From Myxococcales bacterium (GTDB lineage Bacteria > Myxococcota_A > Polyangia > Polyangiales > Polyangiaceae), in contig CANJCO010000002.1 of assembly GCA_947473045.1 (NCBI GenBank), positions 1-64,000 of the forward strand: a stretch of 64,000 bases of DNA, read 5' to 3'. Shown piece by piece: positions 27,928-41,467 of the stretch (its first letter is position 1; every line of letters begins with the position of its first letter). The notes beneath the pieces are model-generated. The model worked only from the letters and a program-made list of their open reading frames with translations. It searched no databases and was not told the origin of the DNA. The translations under genes were made by a program, and so were the position numbers.

Positions 27928-29274
27928 ATGGTTTTTAGGCTGGCGCTGCTCGCTTCGGCTTCGTTGTCCCTCGCATCATGCAGCCCCTCCGCTGCCACCG
28001 CTCCGTCGGGCGCAGACGCGGGTGTGACAGCGGCGCAGTGTCCGCGGCCGCAGGGGCCCGGAACGGTGCACGACGGCGAGACCATCGCGGCCGACGCGAC
28101 GTGGACGGCCGCCGCGAGCCCGCACTTCATCCGGAGTCCAGCGTCGGTGAAGCTTGGCGCGACGCTTCATCTCGAGCCGTGCGCCGAGGTTCGAATCGCC
28201 GCGGATTCGGGAATGCTCGTCGAGGGGCGCCTCGAGGCACCGGGTACGGCCGCTCAGCCGATCCTCATCACTGCCGACGACGCTTCGAAGCCGTTCAGCT
28301 TTATCGAGGTGCGCGCTGGCTTCGCAGACCTTTCCTACGTGACGCTCGCGCGCGGCGGCGCTGTCGGAGCGAACAGCAACGCCATGCTGGACGTCTGGGG
28401 AAAGTCCGACGGAAGGCGCAGCGAGCACGCTCGCCTTCGCCACGTCACCATGACGGGCTCGGAGCAGTTTGGCCTCACCCTCGAGCGCGACGCTGCGCTG
28501 TCTCCCGACTCCGATTCACTCGCCATTCACGGCGCCAAACGCGCTCCTGTGGCGGTCTACGGCGCTGCGGCCGCGGGCAGCATTCCGCCTGGTGACTATT
28601 CCGGTAACGCGGCGGACGAAATCATGGTCGTCGCGAGGGACGCGATGACCGAGGACACCGTATGGCACGCGCGCGGTGTGCCGTACCACCTGGGAGATTC
28701 ACGCGGCAACGGCACTGATTTTCGGGTTGGCGCGAGCACGGGCGCCGCTGTTGCCACGTGGACGCTGGAAGCGGGCGTCACCCTGCGGGTCGACGACACC
28801 ACCCGAATCCTCGCGCAAAAATCGGGGTCCACGATCACCGGCTCCGTCATCGCCCGCGGCACCGCCTCGGCTCCGGTCGTTTTCACGTCCGCGTCGTCCG
28901 CACCGAAAGCGGGTCAGTGGCGCGGCCTCGTTTTTGAGGCCACTCCGGCGCCATCCACCTCGCTCGATTACCTGGAGATTCGCTACGCCGGCGGCCCGAG
29001 CCAGGCCAACAGCTTCCACTGCAAACCGGGCACCAACGGCGGTTTCAGCTCGGATGAAGACGCTGCGCTCGCGATTTTTGGCGAGCCCGCGTCGGCGTTC
29101 TTGACGCACGCTACCGTCGCAGACAGCGCGGGAGACGGCGTCGACCTGGCCTACTCGGGGGCCGCCGTCGATTTCGCTGCGGGCAACACGTTCACCGCCG
29201 TCGCGCGATGCCGCGTGACCCTGCCGCGGGCGAAAGACGGCTCGTGTCCGTCGCCGGTGCCTGCGTGTAACTGA
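27928..29274 (+). CDS. Lipoprotein with right-handed parallel beta-helix-like region
   Basis: MVFRLALLASASLSLASC lipobox; repeated 'G.LEAPGTAAQPILITADD' / 'VIARGTASAPVVFTSASS' segments. Confidence 0.6.
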   Translation: MVFRLALLASASLSLASCSPSAATAPSGADAGVTAAQCPRPQGPGTVHDGETIAADATWTAAASPHFIRSPASVKLGATLHLEPCAEVRIAADSGMLVEGRLEAPGTAAQPILITADDASKPFSFIEVRAGFADLSYVTLARGGAVGANSNAMLDVWGKSDGRRSEHARLRHVTMTGSEQFGLTLERDAALSPDSDSLAIHGAKRAPVAVYGAAAAGSIPPGDYSGNAADEIMVVARDAMTEDTVWHARGVPYHLGDSRGNGTDFRVGASTGAAVATWTLEAGVTLRVDDTTRILAQKSGSTITGSVIARGTASAPVVFTSASSAPKAGQWRGLVFEATPAPSTSLDYLEIRYAGGPSQANSFHCKPGTNGGFSSDEDAALAIFGEPASAFLTHATVADSAGDGVDLAYSGAAVDFAAGNTFTAVARCRVTLPRAKDGSCPSPVPACN

Positions 29275-29462
29275 GATTGACGCCGGGGCGGCTCACCGCG
29301 CCTTCGCTGGGCGCGGCGAAGGCCCCCCCTTTCGAGCCGGCGTTTGCCACCAGCGATGGTTTGCGCCTCGGCCGCGTCGGCACTAGGTTGCTGGCTCCCG
29401 CCTGCTCGGCGCACTTGCCCGAGCCAGGTGTTTAACTCCGAACGCCAGAGAAACATCGCGCC

Positions 29463-32537
<3,075 letters not shown>

Positions 32538-32590
32538 CGCCAGCGGCTTTCACTTCATCCGAATCATTTTTCCGGTAAACTAGTGACCCA

Positions 32591-33100
32591 ATGAAAATGC
32601 GCTCTCTTGCAATGTGCGCCGGCCTCGCGCTGGCTTCGATGACGACCCTCGGCTGCGGCCCCGCGCCGGAGTCGAAGACGGCGAACATTCAGGCTGGCGA
32701 TTTGCCCGAGGGTGAGTCGTGGACCGGCGTGTATTTCCACCCCGTGTTCGGATACCTGCACCTCGTCGAGGAAGACACGCACGTCGTCGGCAAGTGGGTC
32801 CGCACCGACAAGGGCAAGGCCGGTCAGCTCAGCGGAACGAAGCTCGGCAACGTGCTCCGCTTTTCGTGGTCTGAGCACACCTGCGGAGGCAGCGCCGGGC
32901 TTCGAGGCTCGAAGGGCAAGGGCGTGTTCGTATACAAGGTCGGCAAAGAGGGCATCGCGGAGCTCGACGGCCAGTACGGCCTCGACGACTCCGAAGTCGG
33001 CAGCGACTGGCACAACGTCAAGCAGCAGCGCCAGACTGCGGAGCTTTCGGCGGGCAACTGTCCGGGTGGTGATGCCCCCGCGACGGGCTCGCTCGATTGA
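32591..33100 (+). CDS. Hypothetical lipoprotein
   Basis: MKMRSLAMCAGLALASMTTLGC lipobox; small globular domain. Confidence 0.55.
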   Translation: MKMRSLAMCAGLALASMTTLGCGPAPESKTANIQAGDLPEGESWTGVYFHPVFGYLHLVEEDTHVVGKWVRTDKGKAGQLSGTKLGNVLRFSWSEHTCGGSAGLRGSKGKGVFVYKVGKEGIAELDGQYGLDDSEVGSDWHNVKQQRQTAELSAGNCPGGDAPATGSLD

Positions 33101-33199
33101 TGCCTCGAAGCGCCACAAGCGCGGCGCCGGCAGATTGTCGCGTTTGGCGCGCGGCAGAGTTGGCATCGCGCGCCCCGGCGCGATAAGCGTCCGATCATC

Positions 33200-34483
<1,284 letters not shown>

Positions 34484-34505
34484 GGGGCCGGGCGTATTGC
34501 TTCCG

Positions 34506-35132
34506 ATGAGTGACAAACCACTCGTAGTCGCGGTGCCCAAGGGCCGCATCTTGAAGCCGCTGAGCAAGCTGCTGGGAGCGCTCGGCATCGAGGCGAGCGC
34601 GTTGCTCGCCGACGACAGGACGCTCGTTCGTCGCGCGGGCGGGCTCGAGTTCCTGCTGCTCAAGCCGGACGACGTGCCGACCTATGTCGAGTACGGAGCC
34701 GCGGACCTCGGCATATGCGGGCGCGATGTGCTGCGGGAGCGCGAGTGTGACGTGCTCGTGCCGCTCGACCTCCGCATCGGTCGCTGCCGCACGGTGGTGG
34801 CGGCGCCCGTCGCGCGGACGGCGCGGAGCGGGGTTCCTCGCGTCGCGACGAAGTACCCCCGCACCGCGGCCGCGCACTTTGCTGCAAAGGGCGTTCAGGC
34901 CGAGATCATCTACGTGCAGGGCTCGGTTGAACTCGCCCCGCTCGTAGGGTTGGCTGAAATGATCGTCGACCTTGTGGAGACAGGCGAAACGCTTGTTCAG
35001 AACGGCCTCGAGATCATCGAGGTCGTGGCCGAGGTGTCGACGGTGCTGGTCGCGAACCGTGCATCCTACAAGCTTTTAGCCGCGGACGTGGCTCCCCTGA
35101 TCGAGCGTCTGCGCGCAGCGATCGGTCCCTGA
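34506..35132 (+). CDS. hisG: ATP phosphoribosyltransferase, short form (HisG_S-like)
   Basis: LVVAVPKGRILKPLSKLL; 'VEYGAADLGICGRDVL'; 'LVGLAEMIVDLVETGETLVQNGLEII'; 208 aa, lacks the long-form C-terminal domain. Confidence 0.92.
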   Translation: MSDKPLVVAVPKGRILKPLSKLLGALGIEASALLADDRTLVRRAGGLEFLLLKPDDVPTYVEYGAADLGICGRDVLRERECDVLVPLDLRIGRCRTVVAAPVARTARSGVPRVATKYPRTAAAHFAAKGVQAEIIYVQGSVELAPLVGLAEMIVDLVETGETLVQNGLEIIEVVAEVSTVLVANRASYKLLAADVAPLIERLRAAIGP

Positions 35133-35138
35133 GGGCGG

Positions 35139-35669
35139 TTACGCACGCGGTCCTGCGTCGAGCGAATCGAGGCGGACGATCGGTCTCAGCTTTCTTAGCG
35201 ACGCGCGTCCGATTCCCTTCACGCGCAGCAAGTCTTCGACCTGCCTAAAACGCCCAAGTTTGCCGCGCAGCTCGACGATGGCGAGCGCCCGCTTTTCGCC
35301 GATTCCGGGGAGTCGGCGCAGCTCGTCGATGGATGCTTCGTTCAGGTAAACCGGATCGGCCGCGCTGGCGCGAGCCGCGTGCGTCTGCGCGGACTGCGCA
35401 GCGGGCGCGGAGGCATCGCTTGGCGGCGGCGGCGATGGAGCGCGAAGCGCGGCGGAGGCGCCGGCGTCGGCGTCGGCCGGTGCCTGGAGGGCCGCAGGAT
35501 CGGGGGACGGCGCAGCCGCCGCGGGGGGAACAACTCCCCCCACGGCGACAGACCGGCCGATCCACGCGAGCACGAGCGCTCCCAGCAGTCCCAGCGCGAT
35601 GCGCCCCGCGGGCCTGGCCCACGCGGACGCGTTGATTCGCACCACGAGAGCGCTGAGAAACTGCCTCAT
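35139..35669 (-). CDS. ComEA-like helix-hairpin-helix DNA-binding protein, membrane-anchored
   Basis: TM near N-terminus, Pro/Ala linker, 'VYLNEASIDELRRLPGIGEKRALAIVELRGKLGRFRQVEDLLRVKGIGRASLRKLRP' tandem HhH. Confidence 0.8.
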   Translation of the reverse strand: MRQFLSALVVRINASAWARPAGRIALGLLGALVLAWIGRSVAVGGVVPPAAAAPSPDPAALQAPADADAGASAALRAPSPPPPSDASAPAAQSAQTHAARASAADPVYLNEASIDELRRLPGIGEKRALAIVELRGKLGRFRQVEDLLRVKGIGRASLRKLRPIVRLDSLDAGPRA

Positions 35670-35677
35670 GCTCTGCT

Positions 35678-35917
35678 TCACGCGAACGCGCCCGACGCAC
35701 CATCGGCGCGCCTGTTGCCCCCTCGCGCCTCGCCAGGCGGCTCGTAATCGCGCATCTGCATCGACCCGTTGATGGGGATCGCGTCGAGCTTGAGGGATAC
35801 CGAGCCGTCGCTGTTTACGAAGCCGACGCCAATGCGCTGCCAGTATGACTTTCCGCTGCGCTCTACGATCGTAAACACGGTCTTCATCTTGCTGTTTTCG
35901 GTCTTGTTCGCTTCCAT
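35678..35917 (-). CDS. Small conserved hypothetical protein (79 aa)
   Basis: KTVFTIVERSGKSYWQRIGVGFVNSDGSVSLKLDAIPINGSMQMRDYEPPGE, a compact globular pattern reminiscent of a widespread small protein family. Confidence 0.65.
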   Translation of the reverse strand: MEANKTENSKMKTVFTIVERSGKSYWQRIGVGFVNSDGSVSLKLDAIPINGSMQMRDYEPPGEARGGNRRADGASGAFA

Positions 35918-35962
35918 GACTTCCTTCTTTCAACCGCGGTCATGCGGTGTGGAGTCCCTAAG

Positions 35963-35978
35963 AGCGAGCCGCGTGCCA
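35963..35978 (-). promoter_or_regulatory. Candidate sigma-54 (-24/-12) promoter
   Basis: Minus strand TTGGCACG-CGGC-TCGCT: -24 GG and -12 GC at consensus spacing, one mismatch in TTGC; about 45 bp upstream of the 79-aa gene. Confidence 0.35.
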
Positions 35979-36173
35979 AGTCGAAAATGCCTCTATTTCG
36001 TGAGTTGTCGGCGCTGCGGCCTGGCCGGGCCACATTTGGGCCGGCCCCAGGCCAGGTGGCACATATGACGGCGATTCGCGCCTGAACCGGGATGGCCCCG
36101 GGCCGTCCCTGATCTGGCCCGGCCACCCTCCCAGTTCCTGAAATGCCGATAAAATGGGTGTGCCGGCGTTGGC

Positions 36174-37748
36174 ATGATGCTCGCTCCATGGTCGGTCATG
36201 CTCGCAACTGCACACAGCGCTGCGCTCCTTGGGCTCGACGGCGCGCTCATTCGTGTCGAGGTCAGAGCCGCTCGCGGCGTTCCCTCTTTCGAACTGGTCG
36301 GCCTGGCGGAGGTCGCGGTGCGCGAGAGCCGCGTGCGCGTCAAGAGTGCCCTGGCGCAGATTGCTATCGATCTCTCCGAGTATTGCATCGTCGTCAATCT
36401 CGCGCCCGCCGACGTCCGCAAGGCCGGGGCCAGCTTCGACCTGGCGATCGCCGCGGCGACGATGGCCGCGCTGGGACGTGTGCCTCCCGAATCGCTCGAT
36501 GGCGTATTATTTCTGGGAGAGCTGTCGCTCGCGGGTGCAGTGCAGCCCGTGAGGGGGGTGCTGCCGCAGTTGCTTGGGGCGCGAAGCAAGGGCATCGCGC
36601 GAGCCCTCGTTCCGACAGGCAACGCGGCCGAGGCGGCGCTCGTGCCCGGTCTCGATACGCGGACGGTGGCTACGATCGACGATCTCCTTCAGGCGCTCAC
36701 GGGCAGGCTCGTTTTGCCTGTTGCACGCGCAGACGCGAGCGCGCCTGAGCCTGCGCTGGTCGATGACCTCGCAGAAGTTCGCGGGCAGGCGAGCGCACGT
36801 CGTGCCCTCGAGATTTGCGCGGCTGGCGGCCACAACCTCGTGCTGATCGGTCCGCCCGGCGGGGGCAAGACGATGCTGGCGCGCCGCCTTCCCGGGCTCA
36901 TGCCTCGGTTGACGCCTGAGGAGGCCCTCGAGATCACCGCCGTTCGCAGCGTCGCGGGCCTCCTGACCCACACGAAGGCGCTTCCCGGCTCCCGTCCGTT
37001 TCGTGCCCCCCACCATACGGTAAGCGACGTAGGCCTGGTGGGAGGCGGCGACGTACCGCGCCCCGGCGAACTGAGCCTGTCGCACCACGGCGTGCTCTTC
37101 CTCGACGAGCTCCCCGAGTTCCGTCGCAGCGCTCTCGAAGCCCTTCGCCAGCCGCTCGAAGACGGCGTCGTCACTGTCTCGCGCGCTCAGGGGCGAGCGA
37201 CGTTTCCAGCACGCCCGTTGTTGGTCTGTGCCATGAATCCCTGCCCGTGCGGCTACCACGGCGATCCATCGGGACGCTGCAGCTGCACGGCGGTGAGGGT
37301 GCGAGCCTACCGCGCGAGGGTAAGCGGCCCGCTCCTCGACCGCATCGACGTGCACGTCGCGCTGCCCCCGGTCGACGTCTCCGACTTGCGTCGAATCGCC
37401 CCCGGAGAGTCGTCGGCGGCGGTACAGCAGCGCGTCATCGCCGCGCGCGCCGTGCAGGAGGCGCGATTGCGCGCGGGCGAAGTTGCAGCAGGATGCAACG
37501 CGGCGCTCAGTCCCCGCGATCTCGAGCGCGTCGCGTGCCTCAGTGACGCGGGCGATCACATCCTCGCGCAGGCGGTATCGAGGCTCGGCCTGTCGGCGCG
37601 CGGATATACCAAGGTGCTCCGCGTCGCGCGCACGATCGCCGACCTCGCAGGCTCGACGTCCATCGCTCCGGCCCACCTCGCCGAAGCCATCTCGCTTCGG
37701 GTGCTCGATCGCGCACCCACGCCGTCTTCCGCCCACGCCGCTGCGTGA
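36174..37748 (+). CDS. YifB/ComM-family Mg-chelatase-like AAA ATPase
   Basis: 'FELVGLAEVAVRESRVRVKSAL', 'GHNLVLIGPPGGGKTMLARRLPGLMP', 'FRAPHHTVSDVGLVGGG', 'CAMNPCPCGYHGD'. Start may be ATG 36198. Confidence 0.92.
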   Translation: MMLAPWSVMLATAHSAALLGLDGALIRVEVRAARGVPSFELVGLAEVAVRESRVRVKSALAQIAIDLSEYCIVVNLAPADVRKAGASFDLAIAAATMAALGRVPPESLDGVLFLGELSLAGAVQPVRGVLPQLLGARSKGIARALVPTGNAAEAALVPGLDTRTVATIDDLLQALTGRLVLPVARADASAPEPALVDDLAEVRGQASARRALEICAAGGHNLVLIGPPGGGKTMLARRLPGLMPRLTPEEALEITAVRSVAGLLTHTKALPGSRPFRAPHHTVSDVGLVGGGDVPRPGELSLSHHGVLFLDELPEFRRSALEALRQPLEDGVVTVSRAQGRATFPARPLLVCAMNPCPCGYHGDPSGRCSCTAVRVRAYRARVSGPLLDRIDVHVALPPVDVSDLRRIAPGESSAAVQQRVIAARAVQEARLRAGEVAAGCNAALSPRDLERVACLSDAGDHILAQAVSRLGLSARGYTKVLRVARTIADLAGSTSIAPAHLAEAISLRVLDRAPTPSSAHAAA

Positions 37749-37805
37749 GCGACAGGCCACGGCGTGGTTTCAGCCCGCGCGCCGCGGCGATTGTTCATGG
37801 GCCTT

Positions 37806-38846
37806 ATGGAGATACACATGCTCGATCAAATCGCAGAGAAAATGAAGGTCCTCAAGTCGGTCATCCATGGCGTCGAACGTCAGTTCGGCAAGGGCGCCAT
37901 CATGGCGCTCGGCGACGAGGCCGACCACGAGCCCATCGCTACGTTTAGCACCGGCTCCCTCGCGCTCGACCTCGCGACGGGCGTCGGTGGGTACCCTCGC
38001 GGCCGCGTCGTCGAGGTGTACGGCCCGGAATCGAGCGGCAAGACCACCCTGGCGCTGCACGCCATCGCAGAGGCCCAGAGGCAGGGTGGGGTGTGCGCGT
38101 TCATCGACGCCGAACACGCCCTCGACGTGAACTACGCACGCGGGATCGGCGTCGAAACCGACAAGCTGCTCGTCTCCCAGCCCGACACGGGCGAGCAGGC
38201 GCTCGACATCGCCGAGGCGCTGGTGCGCTCCGGTGCAATCGATCTCCTGGTCGTCGATTCAGTCGCAGCCCTCGTTCCCAAGGCTGAAATTGACGGTGAT
38301 ATGGGAGATCAACATATGGGGCTTCAGGCTCGGCTGATGAGTCAGGCGCTCCGCAAGCTCACGGCGGTTTCGCACCGCACGGGCACCACGCTGCTCTTCA
38401 TCAACCAGCTCCGGCAGAAAATCGGCGTCACCTTTGGCAGCCCGGAGACGACTACGGGCGGCAACGCCCTGAAGTTCTACGCGTCGATGCGCCTCGATGT
38501 GCGGCGCATCGGACAGGTGAAGATCGGCGACGAGATCGTCGGCGGCCGCACGCGCGTGAAAATCGCGAAGAACAAGCTCGCGCCGCCGTTCACGGAGGCC
38601 GAGTTCGAGATTCGTTACGGCTCCGGCGTCGACCCACTTTCCGAGTTGGTCGATCTTGGGCTCTCCCGCGGTCTGCTCGACAAGAGCGGCAACCACATCA
38701 GCTTTGCCGGGGCGACGCTCGGCAATGGGCGAGAGCGCTCGCGCGATGCGCTTTCGAACAATCTCGAACTCCAGGCGTCGCTGCGTCAGGCGATTTTCGC
38801 CGCGGGCCCCGTCAAGCCCGGCCGGCGCACCGAAGCGGAAGCCTAG
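37806..38846 (+). CDS. recA: Recombinase RecA
   Basis: '[23 protein letters not shown]', 'FIDAEHALD', '[39 protein letters not shown]', '[11 protein letters not shown]'. Confidence 0.97.
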   Translation: MEIHMLDQIAEKMKVLKSVIHGVERQFGKGAIMALGDEADHEPIATFSTGSLALDLATGVGGYPRGRVVEVYGPESSGKTTLALHAIAEAQRQGGVCAFIDAEHALDVNYARGIGVETDKLLVSQPDTGEQALDIAEALVRSGAIDLLVVDSVAALVPKAEIDGDMGDQHMGLQARLMSQALRKLTAVSHRTGTTLLFINQLRQKIGVTFGSPETTTGGNALKFYASMRLDVRRIGQVKIGDEIVGGRTRVKIAKNKLAPPFTEAEFEIRYGSGVDPLSELVDLGLSRGLLDKSGNHISFAGATLGNGRERSRDALSNNLELQASLRQAIFAAGPVKPGRRTEAEA

Positions 38847-38993
38847 CAGGCTGCTCGAAGAACACCCTGCCAGGAATTGGCGAAGCCAATTGGGTGGGGT
38901 GGGGACCGGCGAAAAACCGCGTTTTTCGGGGCGGGGAGGTGCATACCTCCCCGAGATGAAAGGCTAGCAGGCCGCTGCTTCAACGGCCTGCTG
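38843..38993 (+). repeat. Dispersed multi-hairpin repeat, copy A (full length, about 150 bp)
   Basis: ctagcaggctgctcgaagaacaccctgccaggaattggcgaagccaattgggtggggtggggaccggcgaaaaaccgcgtttttcggggcggggaggtgcatacctccccgagatgaaaggctagcaggccgctgcttcaacggcctgctgg; near-identical to copy B. Confidence 0.92.
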
Positions 38994-39048
38994 GTCGCGC
39001 GGAGCGTGCTGGCGTCGCCGCGAGCCGGTCTCGCGGTGGCGCCGGGCG

Positions 39049-39600
39049 CTATTGGTGCTGCAGCAACTTCGGCAGACCTCGGACGCGAAGGCCCTTGAAT
39101 GACGCCTTCACTTCCGCGCTGCCGACGCCGCCTACCTTCGTGACGGTCGCGTCGAGGTTGGCGTCGCAAACGAATTGCCCGTCCACCCTGTCGAGCCGGG
39201 TAATCGAGGCCCGCGCTGCGCCTCCGCTCGCGACATACATGCCGCGCCTCAGCGCGAATGAGACCTTCGCATCGGGGCGATCGCCGAGCTCCGCTTCTTT
39301 CCAGGGAATGTCGAACGTAAGGCTCTCGCGGGTCCTGTTCTCAAGGGTTACGAGCAGCGTCGGAGCTTTTTTTGGGTCTTTTTCGCCGAGTCGATTGGTC
39401 AGCACCGCTGTGACCGCGGCGGGATACAGCGGGCGACCATCGACAGTGACAGCGACCGCCGCGATGTCCGGATCGTCCCCCGCGATCGCATCCCAACCGG
39501 GCGCAGGCCCCGAGGCGTCCGCGCCTCCTGCCGAATTGCTTTTGGCGTGACAGGCGGTGAGCACGCACAAGGCAACGGCGAGGGCGGCGAAAGGGCGCAT
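39049..39600 (-). CDS. Hypothetical lipoprotein
   Basis: MRPFAALAVALCVLTAC lipobox; single beta-rich domain. Confidence 0.55.
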   Translation of the reverse strand: MRPFAALAVALCVLTACHAKSNSAGGADASGPAPGWDAIAGDDPDIAAVAVTVDGRPLYPAAVTAVLTNRLGEKDPKKAPTLLVTLENRTRESLTFDIPWKEAELGDRPDAKVSFALRRGMYVASGGAARASITRLDRVDGQFVCDANLDATVTKVGGVGSAEVKASFKGLRVRGLPKLLQHQ

Positions 39601-39632
39601 TGACTTCCAGATAGCAAACAACGTTGCGGCCC

Positions 39633-41240
39633 TCAGGCGCGCTTTGCGCGCCGCCGCAGCGCGCCGGCGATCGCCGCAAGGTCTTCGCGCCGGAGCTCAC
39701 GGGTCGCCACGAGAACCGCGAAGTAGAGCGCGAACATGACCGCGCTCACGACAATCGACAGCATTCGGCCGCTTGCAGGCAGCTGACTTCCGGCGGCGAC
39801 CGTGCACGCGAGCGCGACAGCGACCCGCGCGGCGGTCGTCCAGGGAACGAACGCGCCGGCCGCGCGCCTCACGAGCGCAGCCGCCACCAGCAACGCGAAG
39901 AGCAGCGCGCCGCCGACCGCCGTCGCCGCTGCGAGCAGCTGGGGTTGCCCAAACGCGGCGTGCGGTACGACGAGCGTACAAGCGCCCGCTGAGACCGCGA
40001 GCGCGAGAAAGGTGACCGCGGCGGCTTTTCGCTCCTGCCCGAGGCTCGCCAAAATCGTCGAGGCGATGGCCAACAAGCCGAAGATTCCCTGCGCGATCGC
40101 CAGCAGCCGAAGCACCGGCGCCCCCTCGCTCGCGATATCTGCAGAATACAAGAAATGCAGGGTCGACTCAGGTGTGGCCGCGACGAGCGCCACGAGCGCG
40201 CCGGTCGCGATCGCTCCGAGCCGCGCGCCTCGCGCGACATATCGCCGCACGCTGGCGGAGTCGCCTTCCGCCCTGGCGGCCGCGAGCGTGGGGAAGAGCA
40301 CGAGCGTGAGGCTCAGGAGCAGTTGGTAGGGCAGGAACGCAAACAGCTGGCAGCAGCGGTAGACGCCAACCCATGCGTCCGCCGCATCGCTCGCGGCCCT
40401 GTCGCGCAGTCCGGTTGCCTGCGCCGCTTCGACCAGGAACCTGCCGACCAGCACAATGTCGGCCTGCATCACCAGATTCACGAAGAGTTGCGCGAGGACG
40501 AGCGGGCCGAGCGCGCGGAGATAGGCCCTGCCGTCGAGTTTCGCGCCGAGCGGCTCGCGACCTGTCCCCGTCACGCGCGTGGCCACCGCGAGCACCACGA
40601 GCGCCGCCGCAAGAAAGCCGAGCGCCGTTCCGAGTACGCCGGCGCCCGAAACGCGCTGAAACACGAGCGCGCAGGTCACCATGCCCACCGTGCGCAACGT
40701 CATCGTGAGCACGTCGAGCGCAGCTTGCTTGCCGAACAGGCCGCGACCGTTGAGCGACCCCACGAGCGGCGCGTAGAGGCCGTAAATGAGCACAACGCCG
40801 CTGAGGACGAGCATGGGGCCCACGATGTCCGGGCGCTTTTCGAAGCGGGCGTACAAGGGCGCGACGAGCGCAAACAGCGCAGCTGCGATCGCGGCGATCG
40901 GCGCGTGAATCTTCAGCGCTGAACGAAGCGCACCGGGGCCGTCGTCGCGCGAGGAGGCGACCGCGCGGCTCACTCCGAGCGTCGATCCCGAGACGAGCAC
41001 GTTGTTGACGATGTTCGCCGCGGCGAACACGAGACCGAGCTTGCCGTAGTCGCGCTTGCCGAGCGCGTATTGCAGGCCCGCCTGCTGCCCGAGCCCCGAC
41101 ACGATGAAAAACACCTTCGCCGCGAGCACGGCGACGCCGCCGCGCCCGGCCCGGCCCGCCACGTCGCTTGCGGTCTGGCGGCTCTCCGGCGACGGATCGC
41201 GCGGCTCAGCTTCTGGGCTCGTTGGTAGGGGCGCGCTCAC
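39633..41240 (-). CDS. Polysaccharide/lipid flippase-like (MOP/MATE superfamily) membrane protein
   Basis: About a dozen hydrophobic segments; 'KVFFIVSGLGQQAGLQYALGKRDYGKLGLVFAAANIVNNVLVSGSTLGVSRAVA' typical of oligosaccharide flippases. Confidence 0.75.
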   Translation of the reverse strand: MSAPLPTSPEAEPRDPSPESRQTASDVAGRAGRGGVAVLAAKVFFIVSGLGQQAGLQYALGKRDYGKLGLVFAAANIVNNVLVSGSTLGVSRAVASSRDDGPGALRSALKIHAPIAAIAAALFALVAPLYARFEKRPDIVGPMLVLSGVVLIYGLYAPLVGSLNGRGLFGKQAALDVLTMTLRTVGMVTCALVFQRVSGAGVLGTALGFLAAALVVLAVATRVTGTGREPLGAKLDGRAYLRALGPLVLAQLFVNLVMQADIVLVGRFLVEAAQATGLRDRAASDAADAWVGVYRCCQLFAFLPYQLLLSLTLVLFPTLAAARAEGDSASVRRYVARGARLGAIATGALVALVAATPESTLHFLYSADIASEGAPVLRLLAIAQGIFGLLAIASTILASLGQERKAAAVTFLALAVSAGACTLVVPHAAFGQPQLLAAATAVGGALLFALLVAAALVRRAAGAFVPWTTAARVAVALACTVAAGSQLPASGRMLSIVVSAVMFALYFAVLVATRELRREDLAAIAGALRRRAKRA

Positions 41241-41313
41241 GGCGTCGCACGACTACTCCGGTCTCCGCGCAGGTGCCAATGATCCCTGCGGTCGCGGCTC
41301 GCAGGCGCGCCCT

Positions 41314-41467
41314 CGCTGGCAGGGCGGTCGAAAGACACCCTGCCAGGAATTGGCGAAGCCAATTGCGTGGGGTGGGGACCGGCGAAAAACCGGGTTTTTC
41401 CGGGCGGAAAGGTGCATACCTCCCCGAGATGAAAGGCTGGCAGGCCGCTGCTTCAACGGCGTGCTAG
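41314..41467 (+). repeat. Dispersed multi-hairpin repeat, copy B (full length, about 150 bp)
   Basis: ctggcagggcggtcgaaagacaccctgccaggaattggcgaagccaattgcgtggggtggggaccggcgaaaaaccgggtttttccgggcggaaaggtgcatacctccccgagatgaaaggctggcaggccgctgcttcaacggcgtgctag aligns end-to-end with copy A. Confidence 0.92.

Noticed and set aside
36165-36185. TGGCATGATGCTCGC as a plus-strand sigma-54 promoter for the comM-like gene
   Set aside because: It overlaps the likely start codons (36174/36198), leaving no room for a transcription start and leader.
38843-39169. Small ORFs across the repeats with similar translations (e.g. '...KQRPASLSSRGGMHLPAPKNAVFRRSPPHPIGFANSWQGV', also 27699..27938 and 41253..41456)
   Set aside because: The shared translation is explained by the conserved hairpin DNA repeat; frames run into unrelated flanks and there is no consistent start or stop. 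Treated as non-coding repeat.
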